Notes: generated by a model from the letters alone, not told the origin. 64,000 nucleotides of DNA from Candidatus Poribacteria bacterium (GCA_026706025.1 JAPOZO010000011.1:1-64000), one strand, 5' to 3'. Numbered from the stretch's first letter, positions 25,776-35,061 are shown. Translations and numbers: made by a program.

Positions 25776-26355
25776 ATTCATATCGCTCAACGGCTCAAAA
25801 GCCGTTGGTAAATCGACGCTGGCTGCTTCACTATCAGAAGCAGGCTACGGCACTGTAGTGGAATTCTATCGCGAACGCTACAATTTTCAAAAACGCTTTC
25901 TCAATGTGTTTGATCCTGATATTGATGTCCAGGCATGGAAACGGCATACGGCATTGTTGTTTTTCGGACTCGCTTGGCATGGGCATGAGAAACATACACA
26001 CGGCGGTGTGATTTTTGATCACTATTACCCCGACTACCTTGTGCAGCAGTTAGGTTCTGTGAAAGAAATAGGCGCGCTTAACGAATTGATTGCGTGTTAT
26101 GAACTCCCGCCGCTTAAAGAGGGTTTTCATTTCTTTATAGATGCGGATTACGAAACCTATCTCGCTCGCAGGGAGCAACGGATTGAATCCAACCCACACT
26201 ACCGACGAGACAAAAGTCGGGTCAAAAAGGAGAGTTTTCAGAAGCGTCAGAGACGCTACATGGAACTCGTTGATATGGGGTATCTCATCCGTATTGATGC
26301 TAACGCCGATAAACAAACAGTGTTCAACGCAGTGAGGAAACATATAGATGGATAA
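25762..26355 (+). CDS. P-loop NTP kinase (thymidylate-kinase-like), paralogue A
   Basis: The 197-residue protein has Walker A GSKAVGKST (11-19) near the N-terminus. GVIFDHYYPDYLVQQ fits a Walker B/DR-like motif, and HFFIDADYETYLARREQR is lid-like, as in deoxynucleoside and thymidylate kinases. It is paralogous to the kinase at 29453-30112: both share FDHY-DYLV, HFF-D-DY and an Arg-rich C-terminal helix. In a glycan-modification block it may phosphorylate a sugar or activate an unusual donor (inference); nucleotide salvage is the alternative. Confidence 0.72.
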   Translation: MRIDKFISLNGSKAVGKSTLAASLSEAGYGTVVEFYRERYNFQKRFLNVFDPDIDVQAWKRHTALLFFGLAWHGHEKHTHGGVIFDHYYPDYLVQQLGSVKEIGALNELIACYELPPLKEGFHFFIDADYETYLARREQRIESNPHYRRDKSRVKKESFQKRQRRYMELVDMGYLIRIDANADKQTVFNAVRKHIDG

Positions 26356-27394
26356 AGCGCAGATGATAAAAAAATACAGCAGGCGGATCAAACGACCGTT
26401 GCCCGAATACGATCTACCGAAACCGCCGGGACCTTTCAAGCAAAACGGAGCTTGCGTTATTTTCGCATTGTTTGAGGCTTATGAAGGTGTGATCCCGCAC
26501 TATGTCATAAACTCAGCTTTCTGGGCGGCACATTCATGGCGCGTCAATACCGATCTGATCGCAAAAGAATGGGACATCTATTTTCTTGTTGATAGCAAGT
26601 TATGGGCAAAAAAAATCGTCAGAGATCAGTTTGAAAAAGCGAATCTCAGAAATTCCGTGTTGCTGTTCGAGGTGCCAAGGGGATGCGCAATTCGGCATAA
26701 GTTAGGTGCGAAACTTTACGCTGCGACAGTGCCCTATTTTCAGGATTATCACCGCTGTTATTTGGTAGACACGGATATGTTTGTCTCTATCCGCGATCAG
26801 AACAATATTTTGCCGACGGATCGACTCTTAGACATTGGCAAAGATGAAAGCCTGTTCATGACCTACAGTTATGGCAATCGGCTGACGCGTCGCCGCATCG
26901 CACCGCAAAAGTACGAGTTTGAGACAGAGGCAGAAGCACGTCCGATCTATGACAGTTATGTTGAAAAATACTTAGGGCATCCACAAACTGTCTATTGGCA
27001 GGTTTCGGGTCAACTCTTTGCTTGGAATCCGCAACAGCTTCGCGAAGACTTTAAAGCGATGATTATGGAACTCACGCCTAACATTTCCGATGACGAAGAA
27101 CAGTACGGGCTTTATCTTGAAAAAACAGGGGAGCGTCCCGAACAACTCCGAAAGATTTGGCGTATTCCGATCCACTTTGCACGCGAAGACTATTTTTCAG
27201 ATGAACCTTACTACTTCGATCATATCTGGCTTGACAGTAATGCTGAAGACAGCAAAAACTGGGCGGCCCTAAAAAAAGAGGGTGTACAGACACGCGAAAA
27301 AGACCCACTCTTGAGCTACAATGAAACTGACATCAAAGACATTTGGCGAGAAAACATCGGCATCCATAGACGCATCAATGGACAATCAACCTAA
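26348..27394 (+). CDS. putative glycosyltransferase (GT-A type)
   Basis: The 348-residue protein has CYLVDTDMF near residues 138-145; DTD is a plausible DxD metal/nucleotide-sugar motif. The N-terminal half carries the alternating beta-alpha pattern of a GT-A fold (WDIYFLVDSKLWAKKIV). The C-terminal half is helical, with SDDEEQYGLYLE and YYFDHIWLDSN. It overlaps both neighbours in the cargo operon. Donor and acceptor are unknown; related hypothetical proteins occur in viral glycan clusters. Confidence 0.6.
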   Translation: MDKAQMIKKYSRRIKRPLPEYDLPKPPGPFKQNGACVIFALFEAYEGVIPHYVINSAFWAAHSWRVNTDLIAKEWDIYFLVDSKLWAKKIVRDQFEKANLRNSVLLFEVPRGCAIRHKLGAKLYAATVPYFQDYHRCYLVDTDMFVSIRDQNNILPTDRLLDIGKDESLFMTYSYGNRLTRRRIAPQKYEFETEAEARPIYDSYVEKYLGHPQTVYWQVSGQLFAWNPQQLREDFKAMIMELTPNISDDEEQYGLYLEKTGERPEQLRKIWRIPIHFAREDYFSDEPYYFDHIWLDSNAEDSKNWAALKKEGVQTREKDPLLSYNETDIKDIWRENIGIHRRINGQST

Positions 27395-27983
27395 AGCAGC
27401 ACTACAGATTGGACTATATAGGTCTTGCGAGTATATCTATCTGTTGGGCGAAAAATACTGGCACAATTGGCGTATTCCAGTCCGACTTGATGAGTTTGAA
27501 TCCGAAACAGGTTGGCATTATTATGGGGTGGATATGAATAAGGAGAGCATAGCGCATTGCCAGAAGATGTTTCCTGAATCCGAAGATGATCGCATCCATT
27601 TCATTGAGGCATTGATATATAAAACTAAAAACGAGCAACTTCGTCATGACGGTTTTGTTGTACGACCGAGTGGCGAAATAATACAAACGGCTATCACGCT
27701 GGATAATTTGTTCGCTAAAATACCAATACCGGTTCGGTTGCTCTGCCTTGATGTTGAGCGTAATGAACTGCCTATCCTTCAAGGATTTCAGTGGACACAA
27801 CATCCCGCTTACATTATTATCGAAGTCCATCTGATAAACGATCTGTATCCGATTGCGAAGTTATTAAAAGCAGAAAACTATCGGTTTGCGGTTATCAACC
27901 AACATCATTTGCACGGTCAAATTCAGTGTGCGTTTATCCATAAAACTGTCCGTACACATCGAAACTACTTAAAAGTAAAATGA
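27378..27983 (+). CDS. FkbM-like SAM-dependent methyltransferase
   Basis: The 201-residue protein has the post-I strand YGVDMN (49-54) and, later, LLCLDVERNELPILQGF (121-137). The latter matches FkbM methyltransferases, where LDVEGxE positions the metal or acceptor. AITLDNLF supplies the preceding conserved element. The usual glycine-rich motif I reads LQIGLYRS, so it is atypical. It would O-methylate a sugar, possibly capping the glycan made by the flanking transferases (inference). The ATG inside the preceding gene is the best start; an upstream ATG would lengthen the overlap by 57 nt. Confidence 0.66.
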   Translation: MDNQPKAALQIGLYRSCEYIYLLGEKYWHNWRIPVRLDEFESETGWHYYGVDMNKESIAHCQKMFPESEDDRIHFIEALIYKTKNEQLRHDGFVVRPSGEIIQTAITLDNLFAKIPIPVRLLCLDVERNELPILQGFQWTQHPAYIIIEVHLINDLYPIAKLLKAENYRFAVINQHHLHGQIQCAFIHKTVRTHRNYLKVK

Positions 27984-28702
27984 TTTTCAACGTAGCGATT
28001 CTTTCAATAGATAAACACATGCCGAGAGCACATTCAACAGTTGGGCATCTTGAAAGTGTTGGGTTCAAAGTCTGTCGTCTCATCAGAGAAGACAGAATAC
28101 GCATTTATAAAGGGGCAGATTATCGCGACGACCTACACGCCTATTTCAAAGAAATGAGAAATGAGGGTTTCGGTGATCACTATGAAAACTTTTTGCGTAA
28201 TGAAAACTTGCTGATAAAGCATATAGCAGCCTTTAATTTCGGGTATGCGAAAATACTCAAGCATGTCTCGGAATCCGAGCATCCAACATTAGTCATCTCC
28301 AGTGATGTCTATATCGGTAGAAGTTATCGAACTTTAGCAAAAAGATGGAATATGCTCGTGGATGCTGTGGGGTTGGAAAATATAAATGTAGCCATGCTTT
28401 ATCATAAAAACAATGGCAATCAGCCCACAGAAGATATAAATGATATATGGGTGCGTGGTTCGTTAGGCAACGGAGATACCGCTAATATATGGACACCGCA
28501 TGGCGCGAAACATTATCTGAATCTAAAATCCGATAGGCATATAGAAACCTTTTTAGGTAATAACCAGATGGCGGGTATCTACACGCACCGTAAACAGTGT
28601 ATCTGGTTTTCGTGGGCACGTTGGATAGATAACGGCGATATAAATCATCAAAAAGTAGAATATCAACAAGCAAAAGACTTTGCAGACGGATATAAACTTT
28701 AA
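27980..28702 (+). CDS. GT25-like glycosyltransferase, divergent
   Basis: The 240-residue protein starts MIFNVAILSIDKHMPRAHST. VISSDVYIGRSY stands where GT25 enzymes have the acidic EDD motif. The tail includes NIWTPHGAKHYLN, close to the GCNILRPDGARWYLS segment of the downstream GT25 protein. It is thus a probable divergent paralogue of that enzyme. ATG overlaps the preceding stop (ATGA). The weak acidic motif leaves catalysis uncertain. Confidence 0.5.
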   Translation: MIFNVAILSIDKHMPRAHSTVGHLESVGFKVCRLIREDRIRIYKGADYRDDLHAYFKEMRNEGFGDHYENFLRNENLLIKHIAAFNFGYAKILKHVSESEHPTLVISSDVYIGRSYRTLAKRWNMLVDAVGLENINVAMLYHKNNGNQPTEDINDIWVRGSLGNGDTANIWTPHGAKHYLNLKSDRHIETFLGNNQMAGIYTHRKQCIWFSWARWIDNGDINHQKVEYQQAKDFADGYKL

Positions 28703-28712
28703 GGGGGCTTGC

Positions 28713-29444
28713 ATGAAAGTTTGGTATATCAATCTTGATAGACGACCTGATCGAAACGAAGCGATGCTGAAAAACCTTGAGGCATCTGAAGTGCCAGAGG
28801 AAAAAGTCAGACGGCTTGAAGCGAAAGACCGAGAGGCGTACAGTTCTTATCGCGCGCTTGCAGATGACGCTGTTCGAGATGGGTTTGAATGTTTTAATTC
28901 CGAGAAAGAAAGACATGTTCAAGTGCAAGCACACACATGGTCTTATCTGCGTGCCCTCAAAAAAGTCGCGGCTCAGCAGGAGACAGTCCTTTTGATGGAA
29001 GATGACTATTTCCTAAAAATCACGTATTCGCGTCTTGAAGAATTGTTAGCCGAGATTCCTGATTTCAATATAGCGATGCTGTTCAACACGCGCATCAGAA
29101 GGGAATGCTCTGATTATTCGCCGAATTGGGTCACAGGGATTCCTGGTAGTGGATCGGGCTGTAATATATTACGCCCTGATGGGGCGAGATGGTATCTTAG
29201 TCAGTGTATGCAAGCTTTCCCGAAAACACCAGAAACCGTCCTCCGTGATTTTTACCCGGACTGTCCCGGTGGCGTATATGCACTCAACGAAGTATCGAGA
29301 AAAGCATTTATCAAAGATGGGGGTTGGGATTCGGATTTAGACACGCCGACAATGTTCAACGGACTCCCTAATCCGATGCATAATCAGGGTGGATCCGGTT
29401 CAAATGAGATGCTTACGGATTTCGGGCGACAAGATAAAGTATAA
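28713..29444 (+). CDS. glycosyltransferase family 25 protein
   Basis: The 243-residue protein has the classic GT25 N-terminus VWYINLDRRPDR (3-14) and the acidic LLMEDDYF motif (Glu96-Asp98). GCNILRPDGARWYL follows, the expected substrate-side loop. GT25 enzymes add hexoses in LPS or other surface glycans. SD AAGGGGGC precedes ATG; an in-frame start 33 nt upstream would overlap the previous gene. This is the most confidently named transferase of the cargo block. Confidence 0.78.
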   Translation: MKVWYINLDRRPDRNEAMLKNLEASEVPEEKVRRLEAKDREAYSSYRALADDAVRDGFECFNSEKERHVQVQAHTWSYLRALKKVAAQQETVLLMEDDYFLKITYSRLEELLAEIPDFNIAMLFNTRIRRECSDYSPNWVTGIPGSGSGCNILRPDGARWYLSQCMQAFPKTPETVLRDFYPDCPGGVYALNEVSRKAFIKDGGWDSDLDTPTMFNGLPNPMHNQGGSGSNEMLTDFGRQDKV

Positions 29445-29452
29445 GGAGTTTT

Positions 29453-30112
29453 ATGAATTATCACAAAGACCGTGATCACTGGAAACGCAACTACTCGCAT
29501 GGTAACCAGATATTTTCGCTCAACGGCACGGGACGTTCTGGGAAAACAACAATCGCTGAAAAGCTTGAAGCCGACGGTAAAGGTATTCGGGTGCTGCCGT
29601 ATCTGCTCCGGGATCGGTTTGAGAAAATCGTTTACAGGACATTGGATCGGAAGGATGAAGAACGCAACATAGATGTCTTTGGGGTCGGCGGTCTCGGCTG
29701 GATGGTTGCAGAATACCATTGGCGCATCAAACCCTTTTTGAACAAGGGTGAAATCATTATTTTTGATCACTATCTGTTTGACTATCTTGTTGACAATCTG
29801 CCCGATTTTGAGGATATGGACATCTTTGCGGAGTTTGTTCAAGAATCTGCGTTGCCGCAGATCAATCGTGGGAATCACTTCTTTCTTGATATAGTGGATT
29901 ATGCGGTTTATGAGGAACGCGCGAACCGGTTTGAAGATCCAAGTAAAGAGTTGAATGTCACACCGGAGTCAATTTTCTATGAACGCCGAGAACGCTATTT
30001 GAAACTTTGTGAACAAAAGTGGCTGATCCGTGTCGATGCGACAACTTCGATTGAAGAAACCTATCAGGAAATTCTTGGCTATTTTCCAAGAGCGAAAAAG
30101 GATATAGATTGA
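29453..30112 (+). CDS. P-loop NTP kinase, paralogue B
   Basis: The 219-residue protein has Walker A GTGRSGKTT (25-33). It shares IIFDHYLFDYLVDN, HFFLDIVDYAVYEERANR and an Arg-rich C-terminal helix with the kinase at 25762-26355. Two related small kinases in one glycan block suggest successive or alternative phosphorylation steps (inference). SD AAGGAG precedes ATG by 6 nt, and the stop overlaps the next start (TGATG). Confidence 0.72.
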   Translation: MNYHKDRDHWKRNYSHGNQIFSLNGTGRSGKTTIAEKLEADGKGIRVLPYLLRDRFEKIVYRTLDRKDEERNIDVFGVGGLGWMVAEYHWRIKPFLNKGEIIIFDHYLFDYLVDNLPDFEDMDIFAEFVQESALPQINRGNHFFLDIVDYAVYEERANRFEDPSKELNVTPESIFYERRERYLKLCEQKWLIRVDATTSIEETYQEILGYFPRAKKDID

Positions 30113-31113
30113 TGTTAGTGAGTTGTATTACCCGCAAAGCATGGTCAGATTTAAAAACTTTGGAGATCAAGCCAACTGTTAAGCAAGGCGGTGGCGGGGT
30201 TGTTACGAAATACTTGAACCTCCGTAAATGCTGTCCGGACATGCATTTTACAAACGACTTCGCGGACCCGGATATGCGGCATGTAATTATCGTTGAGCCG
30301 CTCTGTTTTTTCAAAAACGATTTGGAAGTCAAAGAAGATGTGCATTCCAAGATTCAGAAACTCCGTCGTCACGATAAATCTGTAAAACTGCTTTGGTGTG
30401 AGGAGCAGGCTGTTTTTCGCTGGAAAGAGAAATATCGTAAAGAAATCTTTTCAGTCTTCGATGGACTCCTTGCTTGCAACGCGTATCAGCATCGACTCCT
30501 AAAGGTTATCGCGCCGACGCAGCCGATCTACACACTTTATACACCGATCGACAACGTGCTGTATCAACCCGGAGAGAAGCGGAAGCAGGTTCTCGTCGCT
30601 GGCAAGGTCGGACTTCAGAAGAACATTGATGCGATTCTACAACTGTTTACGCAACTTCCCGCAGACGTGCACAAACTTTACATGGGCAACGCTGGCATGT
30701 GGGGTCAGTATACTTATGACTATGACAAAACACTCGAAACCGAACTTGAACAGGTCGCTGATGAATACGTACATTCAGCGTCGCCAATAGAGACGGCACG
30801 GCGGATCAGGGAATCGCTTGTCGGGATCAATATGTCGATTTATGATGTCGGCTGTCTGTTTTTTTTGGAATGTGGTATGTCTGGGGTTAATTTCTTTGCG
30901 TGGCGATACCACCCGCAATTCGATGAGTATCAAAATTTGACAAGATTTGACACAGTAGAGGACGGCGCACTTGAAATCATGGAATGCCTTGAAAATGGTT
31001 TGCAACCGAATACCGCGCTCATCAAAGAAATCAATGAAAAGCACTGTTTTGAAGCATTTAGGGAACAACTCGGTCACGTTTTAAAGGAAGTATTGATGAA
31101 TGACAGAAAATAA
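30112..31113 (+). CDS. GT-B glycosyltransferase-like protein
   Basis: The 333-residue protein has an N-terminal Gly-rich loop (KQGGGGVVTKYLNLRK), and mid-protein KRKQVLVAGKVGLQKNIDAI matches the second Rossmann domain entry of GT4-type enzymes. The C-terminal half has CLFFLECGMSGVNFFAWRY in place of the usual E-x7-E donor motif. Family-4-like glycosyl transfer is likely, donor unknown. The ATG overlapping the preceding stop is chosen over a TTG 3 nt upstream. Confidence 0.6.
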   Translation: MLVSCITRKAWSDLKTLEIKPTVKQGGGGVVTKYLNLRKCCPDMHFTNDFADPDMRHVIIVEPLCFFKNDLEVKEDVHSKIQKLRRHDKSVKLLWCEEQAVFRWKEKYRKEIFSVFDGLLACNAYQHRLLKVIAPTQPIYTLYTPIDNVLYQPGEKRKQVLVAGKVGLQKNIDAILQLFTQLPADVHKLYMGNAGMWGQYTYDYDKTLETELEQVADEYVHSASPIETARRIRESLVGINMSIYDVGCLFFLECGMSGVNFFAWRYHPQFDEYQNLTRFDTVEDGALEIMECLENGLQPNTALIKEINEKHCFEAFREQLGHVLKEVLMNDRK

Positions 31114-31600
31114 AGCATTTTATACGACTGATAGCACACTCATGGTGCTTACGCGCTTCATTGTTGACGACCGCAGAAACACAGATATTTGTGTCATCTC
31201 AGAGGGTGAAATGCCTATAGAGCAAGCCAATCCCCTCATAGGCGCGTATATCAATGCTTACGATTATTACGGCAAACGTCCGTTTGTGGTCTTTAGTATC
31301 AATAAACCAATGAAAATCGGTAAGGTTTTTCAGGATGTATATCTTTTGAATACCAACCAGATACCCGAACACAATACCTGTTTTCTGGCAAACGGTGAGT
31401 TTCTACGAAACTGTTTACCCAAAGAGATCAAAAATCCCGAAACTGGAGAGGCATACCCTATCCATTTACTCGATGGCATCAAGTTGATTTTTGACAGTCC
31501 GGACGGACGCGAACGATTGGCGGACATCCAGAAGGATCAGAACTGTTTTTTTATCGGTGTTTATGGGAAAGATCCTATTCACCTGTCACGAGGCATCTAA
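31100..31600 (+). CDS. hypothetical protein at end of cargo block
   Basis: The 166-residue mixed alpha/beta protein (RFIVDDRRNTDICVISEGEM, LDGIKLIFDSPDGRERLADI) has no TM. It overlaps the preceding transferase by 14 nt. It has no recognised motif; it may be a lid or accessory factor of the glycan operon. Confidence 0.55.
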   Translation: MTENKAFYTTDSTLMVLTRFIVDDRRNTDICVISEGEMPIEQANPLIGAYINAYDYYGKRPFVVFSINKPMKIGKVFQDVYLLNTNQIPEHNTCFLANGEFLRNCLPKEIKNPETGEAYPIHLLDGIKLIFDSPDGRERLADIQKDQNCFFIGVYGKDPIHLSRGI

Positions 31601-31601
31601 A

Positions 31602-31835
31602 ATGGTTTTCGGAGACCACCACAGTAGTAAAAAACAACAAATCTCGAAAAAAATCGCACTACTTTATGCTTTGGTGGGCATACAGTTGCAAGATTCTGCG
31701 GTTGAGTGGAAGTTCGTTAATCCTTCATCGGATGAGGATGAAGACGATTATATCTATTCTGACCCTAAACAGCAATCTGTTGAACCAACAGAGGTACCGC
31801 GCCGTCGGCATAACCCCACATGGGAGACACGATAA
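31602..31835 (+). CDS. small hypothetical protein
   Basis: The 77-residue protein has a basic helical N-terminus (HHSSKKQQISKKIALLYALV) and an acidic then basic tail. The ATG right after the preceding stop is chosen over an upstream in-frame start, which would overlap heavily. It immediately precedes the ejection-protein gene. No family. Confidence 0.5.
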   Translation: MVFGDHHSSKKQQISKKIALLYALVGIQLQDSAVEWKFVNPSSDEDEDDYIYSDPKQQSVEPTEVPRRRHNPTWETR

Positions 31836-31837
31836 TC

Positions 31838-32977
31838 ATGGCAGATATAGCAACAATCGCACAGGCAGCCCCCGCAATTTGGGAAATCGGTCAGAACATG
31901 GCTGGCAACATAGGAATGAGTGCCTATAATGCGCTCCCCGAGTCGTGGGGAAGATGGCGAGAGTTACCTGGTAGAGCCTTGCAAGGTATTGCCGGTAGCG
32001 GTTTTTCAGACGCGCTCAAGACGCAACAGCAGCAGCAAGCCGCCGATCAACTCATCGACAACTTCATGAAGAACCCGGGCGCACAGTTTGTCAACCCCCA
32101 ACTGCTGGCGCGTGCACAACAGGCAGCGGGTGGCGGACTCGGTCGCGATCAAGTCATAACGCGTGTCGCACGGGATTGGGTCGCCGGTGAAGGCGGACTC
32201 CCGTATGACACGAACCTTGCGAACCAACTCTTAAGAGGAGATATTCCGCCGTCGGTTGCTGCGACGATGGATCGGCAGCTCGGGACGCGTTTTGATCGCC
32301 TGCGCCGGAATCAGGGCGGTCAACTGGCGCGTTCAGGGGTGCTGAATTCGTCGATCGGCGGACGGCTGATGGCGGATACCTATGACTCCCAACGCAATGC
32401 CCTATCGGATGCCTATATGAACACCTTACTTCAGCGTCAGCATCTCGGACTGGGGCTACTGAATTCTGCCGATGCCAGCAGAAGGGCGTATCAGGGAATG
32501 GGTGCGAATCAGTTGAACCGGCAAGCAGATAGAGACCTCGCGTACCAACAGATGGGCTTCAATGTGCTATCAGATGCCGATCGTAGAAAGTATGCCAGAG
32601 AGACCTTTGGGTTGAACGCACGGCTCGGTCAGCTCGGTCAGCAACAGGCGCGTCGCGACGCAACATTGGAATCTTCCGGGAATATCCTCTCGAACCTTTA
32701 TACCAACTACAGAGATGAGCAAAGATTTGACAAAAGCCTCGCACAACAGCAGACCCAGTTTGATACATTGATGCAGCTTGCAAACCCGAACTACGGCGGT
32801 GGTGGCGGTGGCGGAAACAAAATCTCACCGATCCAAGCGAAAGCAGACTTATCCGCGGTACAACTTGGCGGTGGCAACATCCTGGGGAGTCGTGATCCTT
32901 TCAAACTGTTAAGTCAGCAACGCACAGGGGCGGGTGGCTATGGCAGCAGGAACACGCCCTTGACCAGTAGGTATTAG
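31838..32977 (+). CDS. internal virion / DNA-ejection protein
   Basis: The 379-residue protein is Gln/Arg/Leu-rich and largely helical, with runs such as KTQQQQQAADQLIDNFMK and Gly-rich ANPNYGGGGGGGNK. This composition, plus position before another Gln-rich protein and the giant polyvalent gene, matches podovirus internal proteins (P22 gp7/gp20, T7 gp14 class). These are ejected into the host and help DNA cross the envelope. The preferred start MADIATIAQAAPAI gives an amphipathic N-terminal helix. Confidence 0.6.
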   Translation: MADIATIAQAAPAIWEIGQNMAGNIGMSAYNALPESWGRWRELPGRALQGIAGSGFSDALKTQQQQQAADQLIDNFMKNPGAQFVNPQLLARAQQAAGGGLGRDQVITRVARDWVAGEGGLPYDTNLANQLLRGDIPPSVAATMDRQLGTRFDRLRRNQGGQLARSGVLNSSIGGRLMADTYDSQRNALSDAYMNTLLQRQHLGLGLLNSADASRRAYQGMGANQLNRQADRDLAYQQMGFNVLSDADRRKYARETFGLNARLGQLGQQQARRDATLESSGNILSNLYTNYRDEQRFDKSLAQQQTQFDTLMQLANPNYGGGGGGGNKISPIQAKADLSAVQLGGGNILGSRDPFKLLSQQRTGAGGYGSRNTPLTSRY

Positions 32978-32978
32978 T

Positions 32979-33323
32979 ATGCTGCAAGTAGACAGCAAAC
33001 CCTTAACGTTATCACGTGTACTGATAGAACTGCCTACATTTCTGTGGCGGTGGCATTCTCTGACGAACTATGATAGACGCAATGACGAAATCCAAACGAT
33101 GCGTGGCGATAAAAACTTCCGGTATCTCGATGATAATCTACAGGACTGGCGTTTTCGTGTGAAGCCTGTAATGCTGAAAGACCTCAAAATCCTTGAAGCC
33201 GTCTTCTATAACCGTGCGGTTGAATATAGCGGGTGGTATTGGATGCCATCATCGAAGATAGGGCTTCCGTTTACAGGGTTTGATGACGAGGATAAGACGA
33301 TTTTCAATCTGAAAAAAAAATGA
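32979..33323 (+). CDS. hypothetical protein
   Basis: The 114-residue protein is basic with aromatic clusters (FLWRWHSLTNYDRR, YSGWYWMPSS). It starts one base after the ejection gene stop and ends in an ATGA overlap. No recognised family; possibly an injected or morphogenesis factor by context. Confidence 0.5.
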   Translation: MLQVDSKPLTLSRVLIELPTFLWRWHSLTNYDRRNDEIQTMRGDKNFRYLDDNLQDWRFRVKPVMLKDLKILEAVFYNRAVEYSGWYWMPSSKIGLPFTGFDDEDKTIFNLKKK

Positions 33324-33847
33324 AACAAAAAGTGTTTGAGGCTAAAGTCAAGGTCATCTTTCTCTGTATCCGAAATTCCAGATCTCGGACACCGCTCGCT
33401 GTCGTACAAGATTATCTCGGCAGCGCAAAAAGGTCCTTGAAACTCGCGAAACGGCTGAAAACCAATAAACGTGCTGTCAAAGATGTCAAAAGGGACATCC
33501 AAGTCGCAAAGTTGATTATATCGGAATTAAAGAAATCGGATGATCTTCAGGAGATCGAAAAACGGTTGATACAGCAGAGATTCGAGTGCCATGTCTGCGA
33601 AAAGACCTTTACAGAGACAGGCATGAAAGTCAACATTATGCATGTAGGCAAAGCCGATACGGAAAGCCGGTACAATCTCTGTAACGCATGCTATGAGAAG
33701 CGTCATGATATAAGTGAGTTAGATACCGTCTATTTTTCGTGTGTGAATTGCGGGAATATACTCCCTCACAATGTTTTGGAAAAAACAGATAACGGATGGC
33801 AGTGTCAGGAACCTTATGGCCCCTGCTGGGAAGACTTAAGGAGGTGA
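33320..33847 (+). CDS. zinc-ribbon protein
   Basis: The 175-residue protein has a helical Lys-rich N-terminus and a cysteine-rich C-terminal half: CHVC, CNAC and CVNC pairs, plus two further Cys. This suggests two zinc ribbons like those in nucleic-acid-binding or HNH-adjacent phage proteins. No catalytic HNH is visible. Starts in ATGA overlap. Confidence 0.55.
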   Translation: MKQKVFEAKVKVIFLCIRNSRSRTPLAVVQDYLGSAKRSLKLAKRLKTNKRAVKDVKRDIQVAKLIISELKKSDDLQEIEKRLIQQRFECHVCEKTFTETGMKVNIMHVGKADTESRYNLCNACYEKRHDISELDTVYFSCVNCGNILPHNVLEKTDNGWQCQEPYGPCWEDLRR

Positions 33848-33850
33848 ACG

Positions 33851-34864
33851 ATGTTAGGATTTCTACGTGGTATCGAACAAGGCGTTGCCCGTGAAGGTGC
33901 AGCCCAACGCGACTTTTATGGACAGACACTCCAGAGCAAAGAAAATCATCTCGACCGGCTCTTGCAGCAGATCAAGTATAACCAACAGATGAAATATCGT
34001 CAGGACCGTGATGCGCGCCAAGACTTTGTGACCGATCGGGCGTATGACAGAGGCGTGCTGGAATCTGATAGAAGCCATCAGCTCCGCGAACGTGCTGATA
34101 CGCGTGCCGGTGAGGCACATGAGTTTCTGTATGATCCGAAAACCGGGTTGATGCCGATGCGTCGTCAGGCGTTTCAGAACGAGTTAGACGAGTATGCAGC
34201 CAACGAAGATGTGCGAGATTTGGAGCGTCGCTTAAGGGTAAAGCAGGGCGAATACAATCTCGGTCAGGGCTGGCAAGAGTATCTCGAAGATAAAAGTCTA
34301 TCGCAAGACCTCATCCGCGCACAGATCGGTGCCTATAACCGTCCGCGGTCAACAAGTCGCAGTGGCGGACCGACATGGACACAGACACGCGATATTACCG
34401 TTGAAGGACTCGCACCGATGGTCCTAAAACACTTACGCAGTGAGGGTGAATCGGCAGTATGGCCCTGGGATAAACGGGCGCAATTCTGGCCCTTCGGTTT
34501 CCAATCAGATCACCCGTTTGTCTCTGAAGACCCGAACGCGGTGAGCCAAACCCAACTACTCCGACAAGCCGGTGGGCATCTCGTTGAGGAGCTCATCAAT
34601 CGTGGCGTGGATCCGCAAATGGCGTTAACAATGATCCCGGATTACTGGGATCAGATTCTTGATGGCAAAGGCTCGGATGTGCTGAAACGGCTAAAGCGCA
34701 CATCCAAAGCTGCAGGCTATGACGATCTCGAATTACGAAAAATCCTAAGAGACGAGGTTTATAGCGGCGCGACGAACTTCTTGAGATTTGGGCACTACAA
34801 TCGCCCTCAAAACGCTGACACATCCGCGGGCGCGGATAAGCTCCTCGATACGCCGATAAGGTAG
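33851..34864 (+). CDS. internal virion / ejection-type protein
   Basis: The 337-residue protein is rich in Arg, Gln, Asp and Glu, mostly helical (QSKENHLDRLLQQIKYNQQM, ERADTRAGEAHEFLYD), with a hydrophobic N-terminal MLGFLRGIEQGVAREG. SD AAGGAGG precedes ATG by 5 nt. It lies between the first ejection protein and the giant polyvalent protein, so co-packaging and ejection with them is likely. No enzymatic motif seen. Confidence 0.58.
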   Translation: MLGFLRGIEQGVAREGAAQRDFYGQTLQSKENHLDRLLQQIKYNQQMKYRQDRDARQDFVTDRAYDRGVLESDRSHQLRERADTRAGEAHEFLYDPKTGLMPMRRQAFQNELDEYAANEDVRDLERRLRVKQGEYNLGQGWQEYLEDKSLSQDLIRAQIGAYNRPRSTSRSGGPTWTQTRDITVEGLAPMVLKHLRSEGESAVWPWDKRAQFWPFGFQSDHPFVSEDPNAVSQTQLLRQAGGHLVEELINRGVDPQMALTMIPDYWDQILDGKGSDVLKRLKRTSKAAGYDDLELRKILRDEVYSGATNFLRFGHYNRPQNADTSAGADKLLDTPIR

Positions 34865-34869
34865 CCATC

Positions 34870-35061
34870 ATGTCTTGGATCTATTGGCAATGCTTTAAAT
34901 GTAAACGTGATTATGAAGTTTCAGAGGCACTCGATGCCAAACTTATTCGCAACTACATCCTATACCCGGTGTGCAGGCGATGTCAGGGGAAAAAATACCC
35001 GAAACTCACTGAAAACCTGCGGACAGTACTCACCCGAAACCTACGGAGACTCAAGTCATGA
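34870..35061 (+). CDS. small zinc-ribbon protein
   Basis: The 63-residue protein has CFKC and CRRC pairs spaced by about 25 residues, a zinc ribbon. The C-terminus is basic (RTVLTRNLRRLKS). It is coupled by ATGA to the next micro-gene. A nucleic-acid-binding role is likely but unproven. Confidence 0.6.
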   Translation: MSWIYWQCFKCKRDYEVSEALDAKLIRNYILYPVCRRCQGKKYPKLTENLRTVLTRNLRRLKS

